A stretch of 64,000 nt of DNA from Castellaniella sp047971665 (GTDB taxonomy: Bacteria > Pseudomonadota > Gammaproteobacteria > Burkholderiales > Burkholderiaceae_B): the NCBI RefSeq assembly GCF_047971665.1, contig NZ_JBKEAA010000004.1:16430-80429 (forward strand), read 5' to 3'. Under the pieces are notes generated by a model. It did not search any database. It saw nothing but the letters and a program-made list of their open reading frames with translations, and had not been told where the DNA came from. Shown piece after piece: positions 28,768 through 37,490 of this stretch. Positions within the stretch are counted from its first letter, which is position 1, and each line of letters begins with the position of its first letter. Made by a program: the position numbers and the translations under genes.

Positions 28768-29256
28768 ATGCGCGTACAGAAGGAATCTGTCCATGCCCTG
28801 GACAAGATCGATCGTCGCATTCTGGATCTGTTGCAGCAGAATGGCCGTCTGTCGATGACGGAGCTGGCCGATGCGGTGGGGCTGACGGTGACGCCGTGCA
28901 TCGAACGCGTGCGCCGCCTGGAGCGGGATGGCGTGATCACCGGCTACCATGCCCGGGTATCGCCGGCCGCGCTGGATGCCGGCTTGCTGGTGTTCGTCGA
29001 GATCAGCATGTCGAGCAAGTCCAGCCGGGCGTTCGAGGATTTCCGACGCGAGGTGCTGTGCGTGCCCCAGGTGCTCGAATGCCACTTGGTCTCAGGGGAC
29101 TTCGACTACATGGTCAAGGCGCGGATCAAGGAAATCAGCCAGTACCGCAATCTGCTGGGCGAGATCCTGTTGCGCCTGCCGGGTGTGACGCAGACCAAGA
29201 GCTGTGTGGTGATGGAAGAGGTCAAGGAGACCTTGTTCATCCCGGCGCAGCGTTAG
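28768..29256 (+). CDS. Lrp/AsnC-family regulator (probable dad regulator)
   Basis: 162 residues from ATG giving MRVQKESVHALDKIDRRIL, with AGGAG 7 nt before it; the open frame upstream lacks family features. The N-terminal HTH (LSMTELADAVGLTVTPCIERVRRL) is followed by the RAM effector-binding domain (VLECHLVSGDFDYMVKARI). Being divergent from dadA, it matches the DadR/BkdR arrangement in which alanine induces the catabolic genes; this is inference from position. Confidence 0.9.
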   Translation: MRVQKESVHALDKIDRRILDLLQQNGRLSMTELADAVGLTVTPCIERVRRLERDGVITGYHARVSPAALDAGLLVFVEISMSSKSSRAFEDFRREVLCVPQVLECHLVSGDFDYMVKARIKEISQYRNLLGEILLRLPGVTQTKSCVVMEEVKETLFIPAQR

Positions 29257-29288
29257 CGCCGCGCGGGTACGCGTCGGCCGTCCCCGGC

Positions 29289-30437
29289 TCAGGCGCCGGG
29301 GCGGGCGACGATCATGTTGTCGCGATGGATCAGTTCGGGATCGGACAGATGCCCCAGGATCTCCGCGATGCGGGCGCTGGGCTGGCGCAGAATGCGCACG
29401 GTGTCGGCGGACGAGTAGTTGATCAGGCCGCGGCCGCATTCCACGCCATGTTCATCCACGCAGGCCACGACGTCGCCGCGTTCGAAATCGCCCTCGACGG
29501 CGATCACGCCGATGGGCAGCAGACTGCGATGGCCCTGGGTCAGCGCCCGCACGGCGCCGGCGTCCAGGGTGACGCGCCCGCGCAGACGCAGGTGATTGGC
29601 CAGCCAGCGTTGCCGGGCCGAGCGCACCGGCAGCACGGCGCGCAGTTCGGTGCCGATGGGCTCGCCCGAAGCCAGACGTTGCAGCACGGCTGGTTCGCGG
29701 CCCGACGCAATGATGGTGTGGCCGCCGCTGTTGGCGGCGCGGCGCGCGGCCAGGACCTTGGTCAGCATGCCCCCCGTGCCGATCGCGCTGCCGGAACCGC
29801 CCGCCATGGCCTCCAGCGCGGGGTCGCCCGCCTGGCCCTGGTGGATGAAGCGCGCGTCCGGATGCTTGCGTGGGTCGGCGCTGTACAGGCCGGACTGATC
29901 GGTCAGGATGATCAGCACGTTGGCCTCGATCAGGTTGGTCACCAGGGCGCCCAGAGTGTCGTTGTCCCCGAGGCGGATTTCGTCGGTGACGACCGTGTCG
30001 TTCTCGTTGACGATGGGCAGCACGCCCAGCGCCAGCAGCGTGTTCAGGGTGCTGCGCGCATTCAGGTAGCGGCGCCGGTCGGCCAGATCCTCGTGCGTCA
30101 GCAGAATCTGGGCGGTGCGCACGCCGTGGCGGGCGAAAGCGGCCTCGTAGGCCTGGATCAGGCCCATCTGGCCGACGGCGGCGGCCGCCTGCAGTTCGGA
30201 CATGGCCTTGGGCCGCCGGGGCCAGCCCAGCCGCGCCATGCCTTCGGCGATCGCGCCGCTGGACACCAGCACCAGTTGCCGCCCCGAGGCGTACAGGCCG
30301 GCGATCTGCCCGGTCCATTGCGCCACGGCCTCCTGGTCGATGCCCCGGCCTTCGTTGGTGACCAGGGATGAGCCGAATTTGAGGACGAGACGTTTTGCAT
30401 CCCGGGCGACGGACGGGGAAAGTTCCGGACGAGTCAT
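29289..30437 (-). CDS. proB: Glutamate 5-kinase ProB
   Basis: 382 residues. First step of proline synthesis, phosphorylating glutamate. The amino-acid kinase domain carries LVLKFGSSLVT, VLVSSGAIAEGMARLG, VNENDTV and GTGGMLTKVLAA; the last ~85 residues are a PUA domain. It lies downstream of obgE with a 36-nt gap. Confidence 0.95.
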   Translation of the reverse strand: MTRPELSPSVARDAKRLVLKFGSSLVTNEGRGIDQEAVAQWTGQIAGLYASGRQLVLVSSGAIAEGMARLGWPRRPKAMSELQAAAAVGQMGLIQAYEAAFARHGVRTAQILLTHEDLADRRRYLNARSTLNTLLALGVLPIVNENDTVVTDEIRLGDNDTLGALVTNLIEANVLIILTDQSGLYSADPRKHPDARFIHQGQAGDPALEAMAGGSGSAIGTGGMLTKVLAARRAANSGGHTIIASGREPAVLQRLASGEPIGTELRAVLPVRSARQRWLANHLRLRGRVTLDAGAVRALTQGHRSLLPIGVIAVEGDFERGDVVACVDEHGVECGRGLINYSSADTVRILRQPSARIAEILGHLSDPELIHRDNMIVARPGA

Positions 30438-30473
30438 GATGGCGGTTGGCGGCCTGAGCGGATGCGGGAAAGT

Positions 30474-31535
30474 TCAGGAAGTGAAGCGGGGATCGTCGTC
30501 ATAGGCATGGGCGCTGCGCTGTTGCTCATCCAGCCAGGATTGCAGCGCCCCGGTCAGGGCCTGGGTGCCGTCGCCCGTCAGGGCGGAGATGCTGAACACC
30601 GGCCCCGTCCAGCCGAGTTCGCGGCAGATGCGATCCTGCACGGCGGCGGGATCCTCGACCATGTCCAGCTTGTTCAGCACCAGCCAGCGCGGCTTGGCGG
30701 CGAGTTCCTGGCTGTAGTGTTCGAGTTCGCGCGTGATGGCCCGGGCGTCCAGCACGGCCTGGGCGCAGGCGTCGATGTCGGGATCGGGTGAATGCACGTC
30801 CAGCAGGTGCAGCAGCACACGGGTGCGGCTCAGATGACGCAGGAACAGGTGGCCCAGGCCGGCGCCTTCCGAGGCGCCTTCGATCAGGCCGGGAATGTCC
30901 GCGATGACGAAGCTGTGCGAGGGGGATGTGCGCACCACGCCCAGGTTGGGGTGCAGAGTGGTGAAGGGATAGTCCGCAATCTTGGGGCGGGCATTGGACA
31001 CGCGGGTGATCAGGGTGGACTTGCCCGCGTTCGGCAGGCCCAGCAGCCCCACGTCGGCCAGCACCTTGAGTTCCAGGCGCAGGCGGCGCTGCTCGCCTTC
31101 CCGTCCGGGGGTGAACTGGCGTGGTGCGCGGTTGGTGCTGGACTTGAAGTGCAGGTTGCCCAGGCCGCCCGTGCCGCCCGCCGCCAGCGTGACCTGTGCG
31201 CCATGGCGGTCCAGGTCGAAGAGCTGCTCGCCCGTGTCGGCGTCGTGGACCACGGTGCCGACAGGCATGCGCAGCACGATGTCCGGCGCGCCCGCACCGT
31301 ACTGGTCGGAGCCCCGGCCGTTCTCGCCGTTCTTGGCGCGGTGCAGACGGGCGTAGCGGTAGTCGATCAGCGTATTGATGTTGCGGTCGGCCACGGCGAG
31401 GATGGAACCGCCCCGGCCGCCGTCGCCGCCATCGGGCCCGCCCATGGGAATGAATTTTTCCCGGCGGAAGCTGGCAACGCCGTTGCCGCCTTTGCCGGCA
31501 ATGACCTCGATGGTGGCTTCGTCAACGAATTTCAT
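30474..31535 (-). CDS. obgE: Obg/CgtA family GTPase
   Basis: 353 residues. The N-terminal Obg fold is glycine-rich (GGPDGGDGGRGGSI), and the G domain has GLPNAGKST (P-loop, 166-173), DIPGLIEGA (switch II) and NKLD. It is involved in 50S subunit maturation and stress response. It follows rplU-rpmA, the usual arrangement, though terminators separate them. Confidence 0.96.
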   Translation of the reverse strand: MKFVDEATIEVIAGKGGNGVASFRREKFIPMGGPDGGDGGRGGSILAVADRNINTLIDYRYARLHRAKNGENGRGSDQYGAGAPDIVLRMPVGTVVHDADTGEQLFDLDRHGAQVTLAAGGTGGLGNLHFKSSTNRAPRQFTPGREGEQRRLRLELKVLADVGLLGLPNAGKSTLITRVSNARPKIADYPFTTLHPNLGVVRTSPSHSFVIADIPGLIEGASEGAGLGHLFLRHLSRTRVLLHLLDVHSPDPDIDACAQAVLDARAITRELEHYSQELAAKPRWLVLNKLDMVEDPAAVQDRICRELGWTGPVFSISALTGDGTQALTGALQSWLDEQQRSAHAYDDDPRFTS

Positions 31536-31553
31536 GGTGAATACATTCTAATG

Positions 31554-31661
31554 AAAAAAAAGACCCTGCTGAAAAGCAGGGCCTCTTTTTGCCGTGAGTC
31601 GCCCCAGGGCAAAAACAGCCCCGGTGAGGGGCCGCCAGCCGAAGGCGCGGCGTGGGGCTGT
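31554..31661 (-). terminator. Tandem intrinsic terminators after rpmA
   Basis: Read on the minus strand. The first has arms ACAGCCCC (31622-31615) and GGGGCTGT (31661-31654) with a long structured loop, followed by TTTT. The second is CCCTGC-TTTTCA-GCAGGG followed by TCTTTTTTTT. They separate the ribosomal-protein transcript from obgE, which may then need its own promoter or read-through. Confidence 0.75.
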
Positions 31662-31678
31662 TGCGGATTGCGCGGTGG

Positions 31679-31939
31679 TCAGTTCGCGGTGTCGACCGAG
31701 ACGGTGCGCTTGTTGCGCGCGCCCTTGATGGAGAACTGCACGACGCCGTCCACGAGGGAATACAGCGTGTGGTCCTTGCCGATGCCGACATTGACGCCGG
31801 GATGGAACTGGGTGCCGCGCTGGCGGACGATGATGCCGCCGGCCAGGATCTGTTGACCGCCGTAGACCTTCACGCCCAGTCGTTTCGATTCGGAATCGCG
31901 GCCGTTGCGAGTCGAGCCGCCGCCCTTTTTGTGTGCCAT
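31679..31939 (-). CDS. rpmA: 50S ribosomal protein L27
   Basis: 86 residues, standard length. MAHKKGGGSTRNGRDSESKR at the N-terminus is diagnostic and needs no processing. It is followed by the conserved IIVRQRGTQFHPG. It lies 27 nt downstream of rplU. Confidence 0.98.
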   Translation of the reverse strand: MAHKKGGGSTRNGRDSESKRLGVKVYGGQQILAGGIIVRQRGTQFHPGVNVGIGKDHTLYSLVDGVVQFSIKGARNKRTVSVDTAN

Positions 31940-31966
31940 GATGAGCTCCTAAATACGATGACCGGA

Positions 31967-32278
31967 TCAGGCCGCAACGGTGTCGATGCGGATTTCGGTG
32001 TAGTTCTGACGATGGCCCTGGCGCTTTTGGTAGTGCTTGCGACGACGCATCTTGAAGATCTTGACCTTGTCGTGACGGCCTTGTGCAAGAACGGTGGCTT
32101 TGACCGCGGCGCCTTCGACGAAGGGCGCGCCGATTTTCAGCGTATCGCCTTCGCCGACGGACAACACCTGGTCGAGCGAGATTTCTTGCCCAATGTCAGC
32201 CGGTATCTGTTCGATTTTCAGTTTCTGGCCGGCGCAAACGCGATATTGCTTGCCGCCGGTTTTTATGACCGCGTACAT
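31967..32278 (-). CDS. rplU: 50S ribosomal protein L21
   Basis: 103 residues from ATG giving MYAVIKTGGKQYRV, the invariant L21 start; the frame is open further upstream without family features. The C-terminal KRRKHYQKRQGHRQ-like basic segment binds 23S rRNA. It is first in rplU-rpmA. Confidence 0.98.
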   Translation of the reverse strand: MYAVIKTGGKQYRVCAGQKLKIEQIPADIGQEISLDQVLSVGEGDTLKIGAPFVEGAAVKATVLAQGRHDKVKIFKMRRRKHYQKRQGHRQNYTEIRIDTVAA

Positions 32279-32430
32279 GGGGATTTCCTGTGAGAATGCC
32301 CGGTGTGGGCTGTAGGGGCTTGAAGGGCGTCGCTGCGACAGGGTTGCTGCGCAATGACACCAGGGCCCCGCGGGCCTGGCCGGGTATGCCAAAAACGGCC
32401 TGATCCAGTGCGGACCAAGCCAAGCCCTGT

Positions 32431-32460
32431 ATTTTACGCAGAAATCCTTATGTAAATCAA
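32431..32460 (-). promoter_or_regulatory. Promoter of rplU-rpmA
   Basis: On the minus strand: -35 TTGATT (32460-32455), 18-nt spacer, -10 TAAAAT (32436-32431). This leaves a leader of about 145 nt before rplU with no structure that I recognise. Confidence 0.65.
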
Positions 32461-32512
32461 GTGCTTTGTGCGCGAGGCCCGCGCGCGCGGTTTTGGGCCG
32501 GCCGTGCCGGGG

Positions 32513-33739
32513 CTACGATCGGTAGTCCGCATTGATGCTGACGTACTCGTGCGAGAAATCGCAGGTGTACACCGTGTCGGCCGCTTCGCCGCGCCCCAGG
32601 GCGACACGCACCAGGATCTCGGGTTCCGCCATCACGCGCTGACCGTCTTCCTCGCGGTAGTCGGGGTCGCGGCCGCCTTGAGACGCCACGCGCACCTCGC
32701 CCAGCCAGAGCGTCAGCCTGGCAACGTCCAGGTCGTCGATGCCGGCATAGCCGATGGCCGCCAGGATGCGGCCCAGGTTGGGGTCGGAGGCGTAAAAGGC
32801 GGTCTTGACCAGGGGCGAGTGCGCGATCGCGTAGGCCACCTTGAGGGCTTCGTCGGTGGAGGCGGCCTGCTCGATGCGGATGGTCATGAATTTTGTCGCG
32901 CCTTCGGCATCGCGCACGATTTTCTGGGCCAGGTCGCGCGCAGCCTCGGTCAGGGCCTTGGCCAGGACGGCAAAGCGTGGATCCTGTTCGGATTCGATGT
33001 GCGCGCCGCTGGCGCCGGTGGCGATAATGATGAAGGAATCGTTGGTGGAGGTGTCGCCGTCGACCGTGATGCGGTTGAAGGACTGGTCGGCGATGCGCTG
33101 GGCCAGGCTGCGCAGCAGGGCGGGCGGCAGCCCCACGTCGGTGCCCAGGAACCCCAGCATGGTCGCCATGTTGGGCCGGATCATGCCGGCGCCCTTGCTG
33201 ATGCCGGTGATGGTGACCGGAGTATGGCCCAGATCGATCCGCGAGGAGTGGATCTTGGGCTGGGTGTCGGTGGTCATGATGCTGTGAGCGGCCTGGAACC
33301 AGTGGTCCGGACGGGCGTCGTCCAAGGCGGCCGGCAGGCCGGCGATCAGGCGGTCCACAGGCAGCGGCTCGAGGATGACCCCGGTGGAAAAGGGCAGGAT
33401 CTGTTCCGCCGCGACCCCCAGCCGGCCCGCCAGTGCGCGACAGGTTTCCAGCGCGGCCCGCATGCCGGGTTCCCCGGTGCCGGCGTTGGCATTGCCGGTG
33501 TTGATGACCAGGGCGCGGATGCCGGCGCCGGCGGCCAGGTGCGCCTCGCAGACCTGGACCGGCGCGGCGCGAAAGCGGTTGCGGGTGAAGACGCCCGCCA
33601 CCGAGGTGCCTTCATCCAGCAGCAGGACGGTCAGGTCGCGGCGTCCGGCCTTGCGGATCCCCGCCTCGGCCGTGCCGATGCGGATGCCGGAAATCGGGTG
33701 GATGGCGTCTTGCGCCGGAATGATCAGGTTGATGGCCAT
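32513..33739 (-). CDS. argJ: Bifunctional glutamate N-acetyltransferase / N-acetylglutamate synthase ArgJ
   Basis: 408 residues. It runs the acetyl-recycling arginine pathway by moving acetyl from N-acetylornithine to glutamate. The self-cleavage site with nucleophilic Thr is in RPNMATMLGFLGTD near the middle; NTGNANAGTGEPG and the C-terminal SHEYVSINADYRS are also typical. Whether it also uses acetyl-CoA cannot be told from the sequence alone. Confidence 0.95.
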   Translation of the reverse strand: MAINLIIPAQDAIHPISGIRIGTAEAGIRKAGRRDLTVLLLDEGTSVAGVFTRNRFRAAPVQVCEAHLAAGAGIRALVINTGNANAGTGEPGMRAALETCRALAGRLGVAAEQILPFSTGVILEPLPVDRLIAGLPAALDDARPDHWFQAAHSIMTTDTQPKIHSSRIDLGHTPVTITGISKGAGMIRPNMATMLGFLGTDVGLPPALLRSLAQRIADQSFNRITVDGDTSTNDSFIIIATGASGAHIESEQDPRFAVLAKALTEAARDLAQKIVRDAEGATKFMTIRIEQAASTDEALKVAYAIAHSPLVKTAFYASDPNLGRILAAIGYAGIDDLDVARLTLWLGEVRVASQGGRDPDYREEDGQRVMAEPEILVRVALGRGEAADTVYTCDFSHEYVSINADYRS

Positions 33740-33792
33740 GGCGAGGAGATCGAGAGGGTGGCGGAAAAGAGGTGCCCGGGATGTCCCAGGGC

Positions 33793-33827
33793 AAAAAAAC
33801 AGCCCCCATTCTATGCCGAATGGGGGC
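33793..33827 (-). terminator. Intrinsic terminator after the marR-type gene
   Basis: Minus strand: GCCCCCATTC-GGCATA-GAATGGGGGC followed by TGTTTTTTT. Perfect 10-bp stem. It separates the regulator gene from argJ. Confidence 0.85.
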
Positions 33828-33852
33828 GTCGGGGGATGCGGTGGCCTGGTGA

Positions 33853-34383
33853 TCAGGTCGTCGGCAGGCGGGCGTAGGTGGATTGCTTGAGATCGCCCAG
33901 CAGGTCGAACAGTGTCGTGCGCGCGGATGGCGTCAGGCCGCTGAGCAGGGACTCGATCCAGGTGGCGTGCGCCCGTTGCATGCGGCGGTGATAGCGGCGG
34001 CCTTTCAGGGTCAGGCGGATCAGCGAGCTGCGGCGGTCGGCGTCGTCTTTCATGCGTTCGACCAGACCGTCTTTTTCGAGCTGGTCGGTGATGCCGGTGA
34101 TGTTGCCGTTGGTGACCATCATCAGGCGGGACAGCTCACTCATTTTGAGGCCCTTGGAGGCGTGCGTGAGCTGGGACATCAGATCGAAGCGCGGCAGCGT
34201 GGTCTGGAACTCGGTGCGCAGCCGGCTGCGTAATTCGTTTTCGATCAATGTGCAGCAGCTGAGCATACGCAGCCACAGGCGCAGATCCTGCGGCTCCTGG
34301 CCGGTGGCTTGGGATTCGAGGTCCGGCACCGGCGGGGTGACGGACGGATGTTGGGTGGCAGCGTATTGAGTGTAGTCGCACAT
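33853..34383 (-). CDS. MarR-family regulator
   Basis: 176 residues. The winged helix covers about 60-135: LKMSELSRLMMVTNGNITGITDQLEKDGLVERM, then DDADRRSSLIRLTLKGR, the beta-wing motif of MarR proteins, usually ligand-responsive repressors. The ligand is unknown. It lies downstream of nothing obvious and is closed by its own terminator, so it is probably monocistronic. Confidence 0.88.
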   Translation of the reverse strand: MCDYTQYAATQHPSVTPPVPDLESQATGQEPQDLRLWLRMLSCCTLIENELRSRLRTEFQTTLPRFDLMSQLTHASKGLKMSELSRLMMVTNGNITGITDQLEKDGLVERMKDDADRRSSLIRLTLKGRRYHRRMQRAHATWIESLLSGLTPSARTTLFDLLGDLKQSTYARLPTT

Positions 34384-34465
34384 GGCGCGTCTCCAGCCCC
34401 TGACCGGGCGTGTTCTAAGCCAGTCCAGTGTAGGGGGTTCTTTGGTCGCATGTCCTTGTCATATA

Positions 34466-34478
34466 TCAAGAAACTTGA
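34466..34478 (-). promoter_or_regulatory. Palindrome upstream of the marR-type gene
   Basis: TCAAG-AAA-CTTGA, about 85 bp before the regulator start. A weak AGGACA / TACACT promoter pair (18-nt spacer) lies between. It could be the MarR operator; spacing and strength are unproven. Confidence 0.35.
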
Positions 34479-34537
34479 GGTTCGGATTATTGAGACGGAC
34501 AAGGATACGGACTGGCCCCGGGGCCGGCGCTGTAGAG

Positions 34538-34568
34538 ATACGATGAGATCCGACCGATCTCATCGTAT
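34538..34568. terminator. Perfect 13-bp hairpin after hemL
   Basis: Arms ATACGATGAGATC and GATCTCATCGTAT with a 5-nt loop, starting 4 nt after the hemL stop on the minus strand. No T-tract follows, so it may be a U-less terminator or an mRNA 3' stabiliser. Confidence 0.5.
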
Positions 34569-34572
34569 GACC

Positions 34573-35850
34573 TCACAACCGGGCGAAGACGCGGTCCGCC
34601 GCATCCAGCGTGGTCTGGATGACGGCATCGTCGTGGGTGGACGAGACAAAGCCGGCCTCGAAGGCCGACGGGGCGAAATGCACGCCTTCGGCCAGCATGC
34701 CGTGGAAGAACCGCTTGAAGGCGTCGGCATCGCTGGCGGAGACCTCGGCCAGTGTGGTCGGCACCGTCTCGCGGAAATACAGCCCGAACAGGCCGCCCTG
34801 CCAGTCGCCGCTTAGGGTGACGCCGTGGCGCCGCGCGTGTTCGACCAGCCCCTGGATCAGGACGCCGGTCTGCCGGTGCAGGGTGTCATAGAAGTCCGGC
34901 TCGGCCAGGCGGCGCAGCGTGACACGCCCGGCGGCGACCGCGACCGGATTGCCCGACAGGGTGCCCGCCTGGTAGACCGAGCCCAGCGGCGCGATCCCGG
35001 CCATGATGTCGGCACGGCCGCCGAACGCGCCCACCGGCATGCCGCCGCCGATGATCTTGGCCAGTGTGGTCATGTCGGGCGTGACGCCGCACAGGCCCTG
35101 CATTCCTTGCGGGCCCACCCGAAATCCGGTCATGACTTCGTCGAAGATCAGGACGGCGCCGTAACGGGTGCACAGGGCGCGCAGGCCCTCGAGGAAACCG
35201 GGCGCGGGGCGCACCAGATTCATGTTGCCGGCGATCGGTTCGACGATGATGCAGGCGATGTCCTCGGGAAACTGGGCGAAGGCGGCTTCGACGGCGGTCA
35301 GGTCGTTGTAGTCGAGCACCAGGGTGTGCTGGACGAATTCCGCAGGCACGCCGGCCGAGGTCGGGTTGCCGAAGGTCAGCATGCCCGAGCCGGCCTTGAC
35401 CAGCAGGCTGTCCGCGTGGCCGTGGTAGCAGCCTTCGAATTTGATGATCCTGGATCGGCCCGTGCGGCCGCGCGCGAGCCGGATGGCCGACATGGTGGCC
35501 TCGGTGCCCGAGCTGACCAGGCGCACCTGTTCGATCGAGGGAATGCGCTCGATGATGGCTTCGGCCAGTTCGATTTCGGCCTCGGTCGGCGCGCCGAAGG
35601 ACAGACCGTCCACGGCGGCGGCCTGCACGGCCGCGACGACTTCGGGATCGGCATGGCCCAGGATGGCGGGACCCCAGGAACCGATGTAGTCGATGTAGCG
35701 GGTGCCCTCCGCGTCCCACAGGTAAGGACCCTGGGCGCGCTGGATGAAGGGCGGGGTGCCTCCCACGGAACGGAAGGCGCGGACGGGGGAGTTGACGCCG
35801 CCCGGGATGGCGCGGCAGGCGCGTTCGAAGAGTTCAGTATTGCGGGACAT
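34573..35850 (-). CDS. hemL: Glutamate-1-semialdehyde 2,1-aminomutase HemL
   Basis: 425 residues from ATG giving MSRNTELFERACRAIPGGVNSPVRAF; the twenty in-frame codons before it are not conserved. PLP enzyme of the C5 tetrapyrrole pathway forming 5-aminolevulinate. The PLP lysine region is TLAKIIGGGMPVGAFGG, and SSGTEATMSAIRLARG and IFDEVMTGFR are clear. It lies downstream of thiE. Confidence 0.96.
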   Translation of the reverse strand: MSRNTELFERACRAIPGGVNSPVRAFRSVGGTPPFIQRAQGPYLWDAEGTRYIDYIGSWGPAILGHADPEVVAAVQAAAVDGLSFGAPTEAEIELAEAIIERIPSIEQVRLVSSGTEATMSAIRLARGRTGRSRIIKFEGCYHGHADSLLVKAGSGMLTFGNPTSAGVPAEFVQHTLVLDYNDLTAVEAAFAQFPEDIACIIVEPIAGNMNLVRPAPGFLEGLRALCTRYGAVLIFDEVMTGFRVGPQGMQGLCGVTPDMTTLAKIIGGGMPVGAFGGRADIMAGIAPLGSVYQAGTLSGNPVAVAAGRVTLRRLAEPDFYDTLHRQTGVLIQGLVEHARRHGVTLSGDWQGGLFGLYFRETVPTTLAEVSASDADAFKRFFHGMLAEGVHFAPSAFEAGFVSSTHDDAVIQTTLDAADRVFARL

Positions 35851-35973
35851 GACGGAGTTCTGCTGGCGATGAGGTTCAGGAAGTCCGGCGCGATGCGTAT
35901 GCGGCGGCATGATGTTGGAAAAGGCGTGGGAGCGGCGAGGGGTTCATGGGACAGCGGTTCGCGAAACGGTGGT

Positions 35974-36684
35974 TCATGCGGTGCCGGTGCCGGTGCCAGG
36001 AGCGGTGTCGGGATCGGTGTCGAACAGGCGGGCGCAGCGCTGGGCGGCGGCGCGGATGTCGGGGGCCTCGAACAGGGCGCTGATGACCGCGATGCTGTCG
36101 GCGCCGGCCTGAATTACCGGCGCGGCATTGTCGGGCCGGATCCCTCCGATGGCGACCACGGCGGCGCGCGGCTGCGCCGTGGCGGGTTCGCCGGGGGGAT
36201 GCCGGTCCTCGACCAGGCGGCGGCCGGCGCGGACATGGTCCAGGGTGGCGCGCACGGCATCGGGTTTGACGCCGGACGGATACAGGGCGCCGAAGGCGAT
36301 GTAGTCGGCATCGTCCCGCAGCCGGCGGGCGGCCAGCTCGGGCTGATCGTAGCAGGAGCAGCCGATGAGCTTGTCCGAGCCCAGGGCGAGGCGGGCTTGC
36401 GCGACCAGGCCGTCGTCGCGGCCCAGATGGGCGCCGTCGGCGTCCAGGTCGGCGGCCAGGCGCCAGTCATCGTTGATGATCAGGATCAGGCCCAGGCGCA
36501 GGCACAGGTCGCGCACGGCGCGGGCCTGGACGCGCAGGTCGGCCGGCGCGCCGAGCTTGCGGCGCCATTGCAGGGCGGTCATGCCGCCGACATGGGCCTG
36601 CTCGATGGCGGCCAGCAGGCGGTCGGTATCGGCCCAGTCGGGTGTGACGCCATACAGGCCGCGAGGAAAACGCAGTGTGCTCAT
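35974..36684 (-). CDS. thiE: Thiamine-phosphate synthase ThiE
   Basis: 236 residues from ATG giving MSTLRFPRGLYGVTPD, coupled to thiD by ATGA. It joins HMP-PP and the thiazole phosphate. Conserved pieces: LQWRRKLG, LIINDDWRLAADLDADGAHLGRDD, and the phosphate-binding VVAIGGIRPDN followed by AGADSIAVISALF. The protein is slightly long because of a C-terminal DTAPGTGTGTA tail encoded by short GGTGCC repeats. Confidence 0.92.
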   Translation of the reverse strand: MSTLRFPRGLYGVTPDWADTDRLLAAIEQAHVGGMTALQWRRKLGAPADLRVQARAVRDLCLRLGLILIINDDWRLAADLDADGAHLGRDDGLVAQARLALGSDKLIGCSCYDQPELAARRLRDDADYIAFGALYPSGVKPDAVRATLDHVRAGRRLVEDRHPPGEPATAQPRAAVVAIGGIRPDNAAPVIQAGADSIAVISALFEAPDIRAAAQRCARLFDTDPDTAPGTGTGTA

Positions 36685-37490
36685 GGTGCGGCTTGCAGGA
36701 GGATACGTTGCCCCATGCCGGGGTGGAAGTGCCGTTCCAGGATGGCGCCGGCGCTTGCGACTGCCTGGGAGATGGCTTCGTCGGGGGGCAGACCGCAGGC
36801 CAGCAGGCAGCACAGCACCGTGGCCAGCAAGCTTTCGGCGTCGCCCGTGCGGATGCGGGGCGCCGTCCAGGGCCAGCGCCTGCTGGGCTGATCCTGGGCA
36901 TGCAGGGTCAGGCCGTTCAGTCCGGGGCCGAGCGCCGCGTTGCAGCACAGGACGAGGGGCGCGCCGAATTCGTGCAGTGCGCCGATCGGGTCGTCGGCCC
37001 GGGCCGACGACAGCAGGCCCTGGCTGGCCCATTGTTCCGGCAGCCGGGCATCCACGACGATGACATGCGCCTGGGGCACCAGCAGTTCGAGCAGCGCGCC
37101 GACGGTTTCCTCGGGATCCAGGTCTTCCAGGTCGGGAATCGACGGCGGCGCGCACAGTTGCAGCACCAGCGGCAGCGCGCTGTAGTCGGCGGCGATCTGC
37201 GCCAGTGTCGAGATGGTCTCGGGATCGTATTGAGGGCCGATTTTCAGGGCGCCAAAGGCCATGTCCTCGAGCAGGCAGCGCGCCTGGTCGTCGACCAGGT
37301 CAGGGGCCAGGCGCAGGATGGTTTCCGCGCCGGCCGTGTCCTGGACGTGGATCGCGGTGGCCACCGAGCCTGCGTGCGCGCCCAGACCGGCGCAAATGAC
37401 CGCGTCGGCAGGCAGGTGACTGGCCCCGCTGGGGTCGAACGGACCGAAAATCAGGGGCAGGGGGATGGAAGGTGAGTCGGGTGGTGGCAT
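36681..37490 (-). CDS. thiD: Divergent hydroxymethylpyrimidine kinase ThiD
   Basis: 269 residues. HMP/HMP-P kinase of the ribokinase fold, assigned by FGPFDPSGASHLPADAVICAGLGAH at the N-terminus (usual form AGxDPsGGAGixAD) and by IRTGDAESLLATVLCCLLACG near the C-terminus (usual hGTGCxxxAAI). Several normally conserved positions differ, including the glycine pair after DPSG and the Cys of the anion hole. Context with thiE strongly supports a thiamine role; activity is less certain. Confidence 0.8.
   Translation of the reverse strand: MPPPDSPSIPLPLIFGPFDPSGASHLPADAVICAGLGAHAGSVATAIHVQDTAGAETILRLAPDLVDDQARCLLEDMAFGALKIGPQYDPETISTLAQIAADYSALPLVLQLCAPPSIPDLEDLDPEETVGALLELLVPQAHVIVVDARLPEQWASQGLLSSARADDPIGALHEFGAPLVLCCNAALGPGLNGLTLHAQDQPSRRWPWTAPRIRTGDAESLLATVLCCLLACGLPPDEAISQAVASAGAILERHFHPGMGQRILLQAAP

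Noticed and set aside
34384..34572. Possible small gene between marR-type gene and hemL
   Set aside because: No frame with a ribosome site or recognisable protein; the region is explained by a promoter, palindrome and hairpin.
35974..36010. Microsatellite (GGTGCC repeats) as a phase-variation site
   Set aside because: Only about three copies at the very C-terminus of ThiE; a change would only alter the tail.
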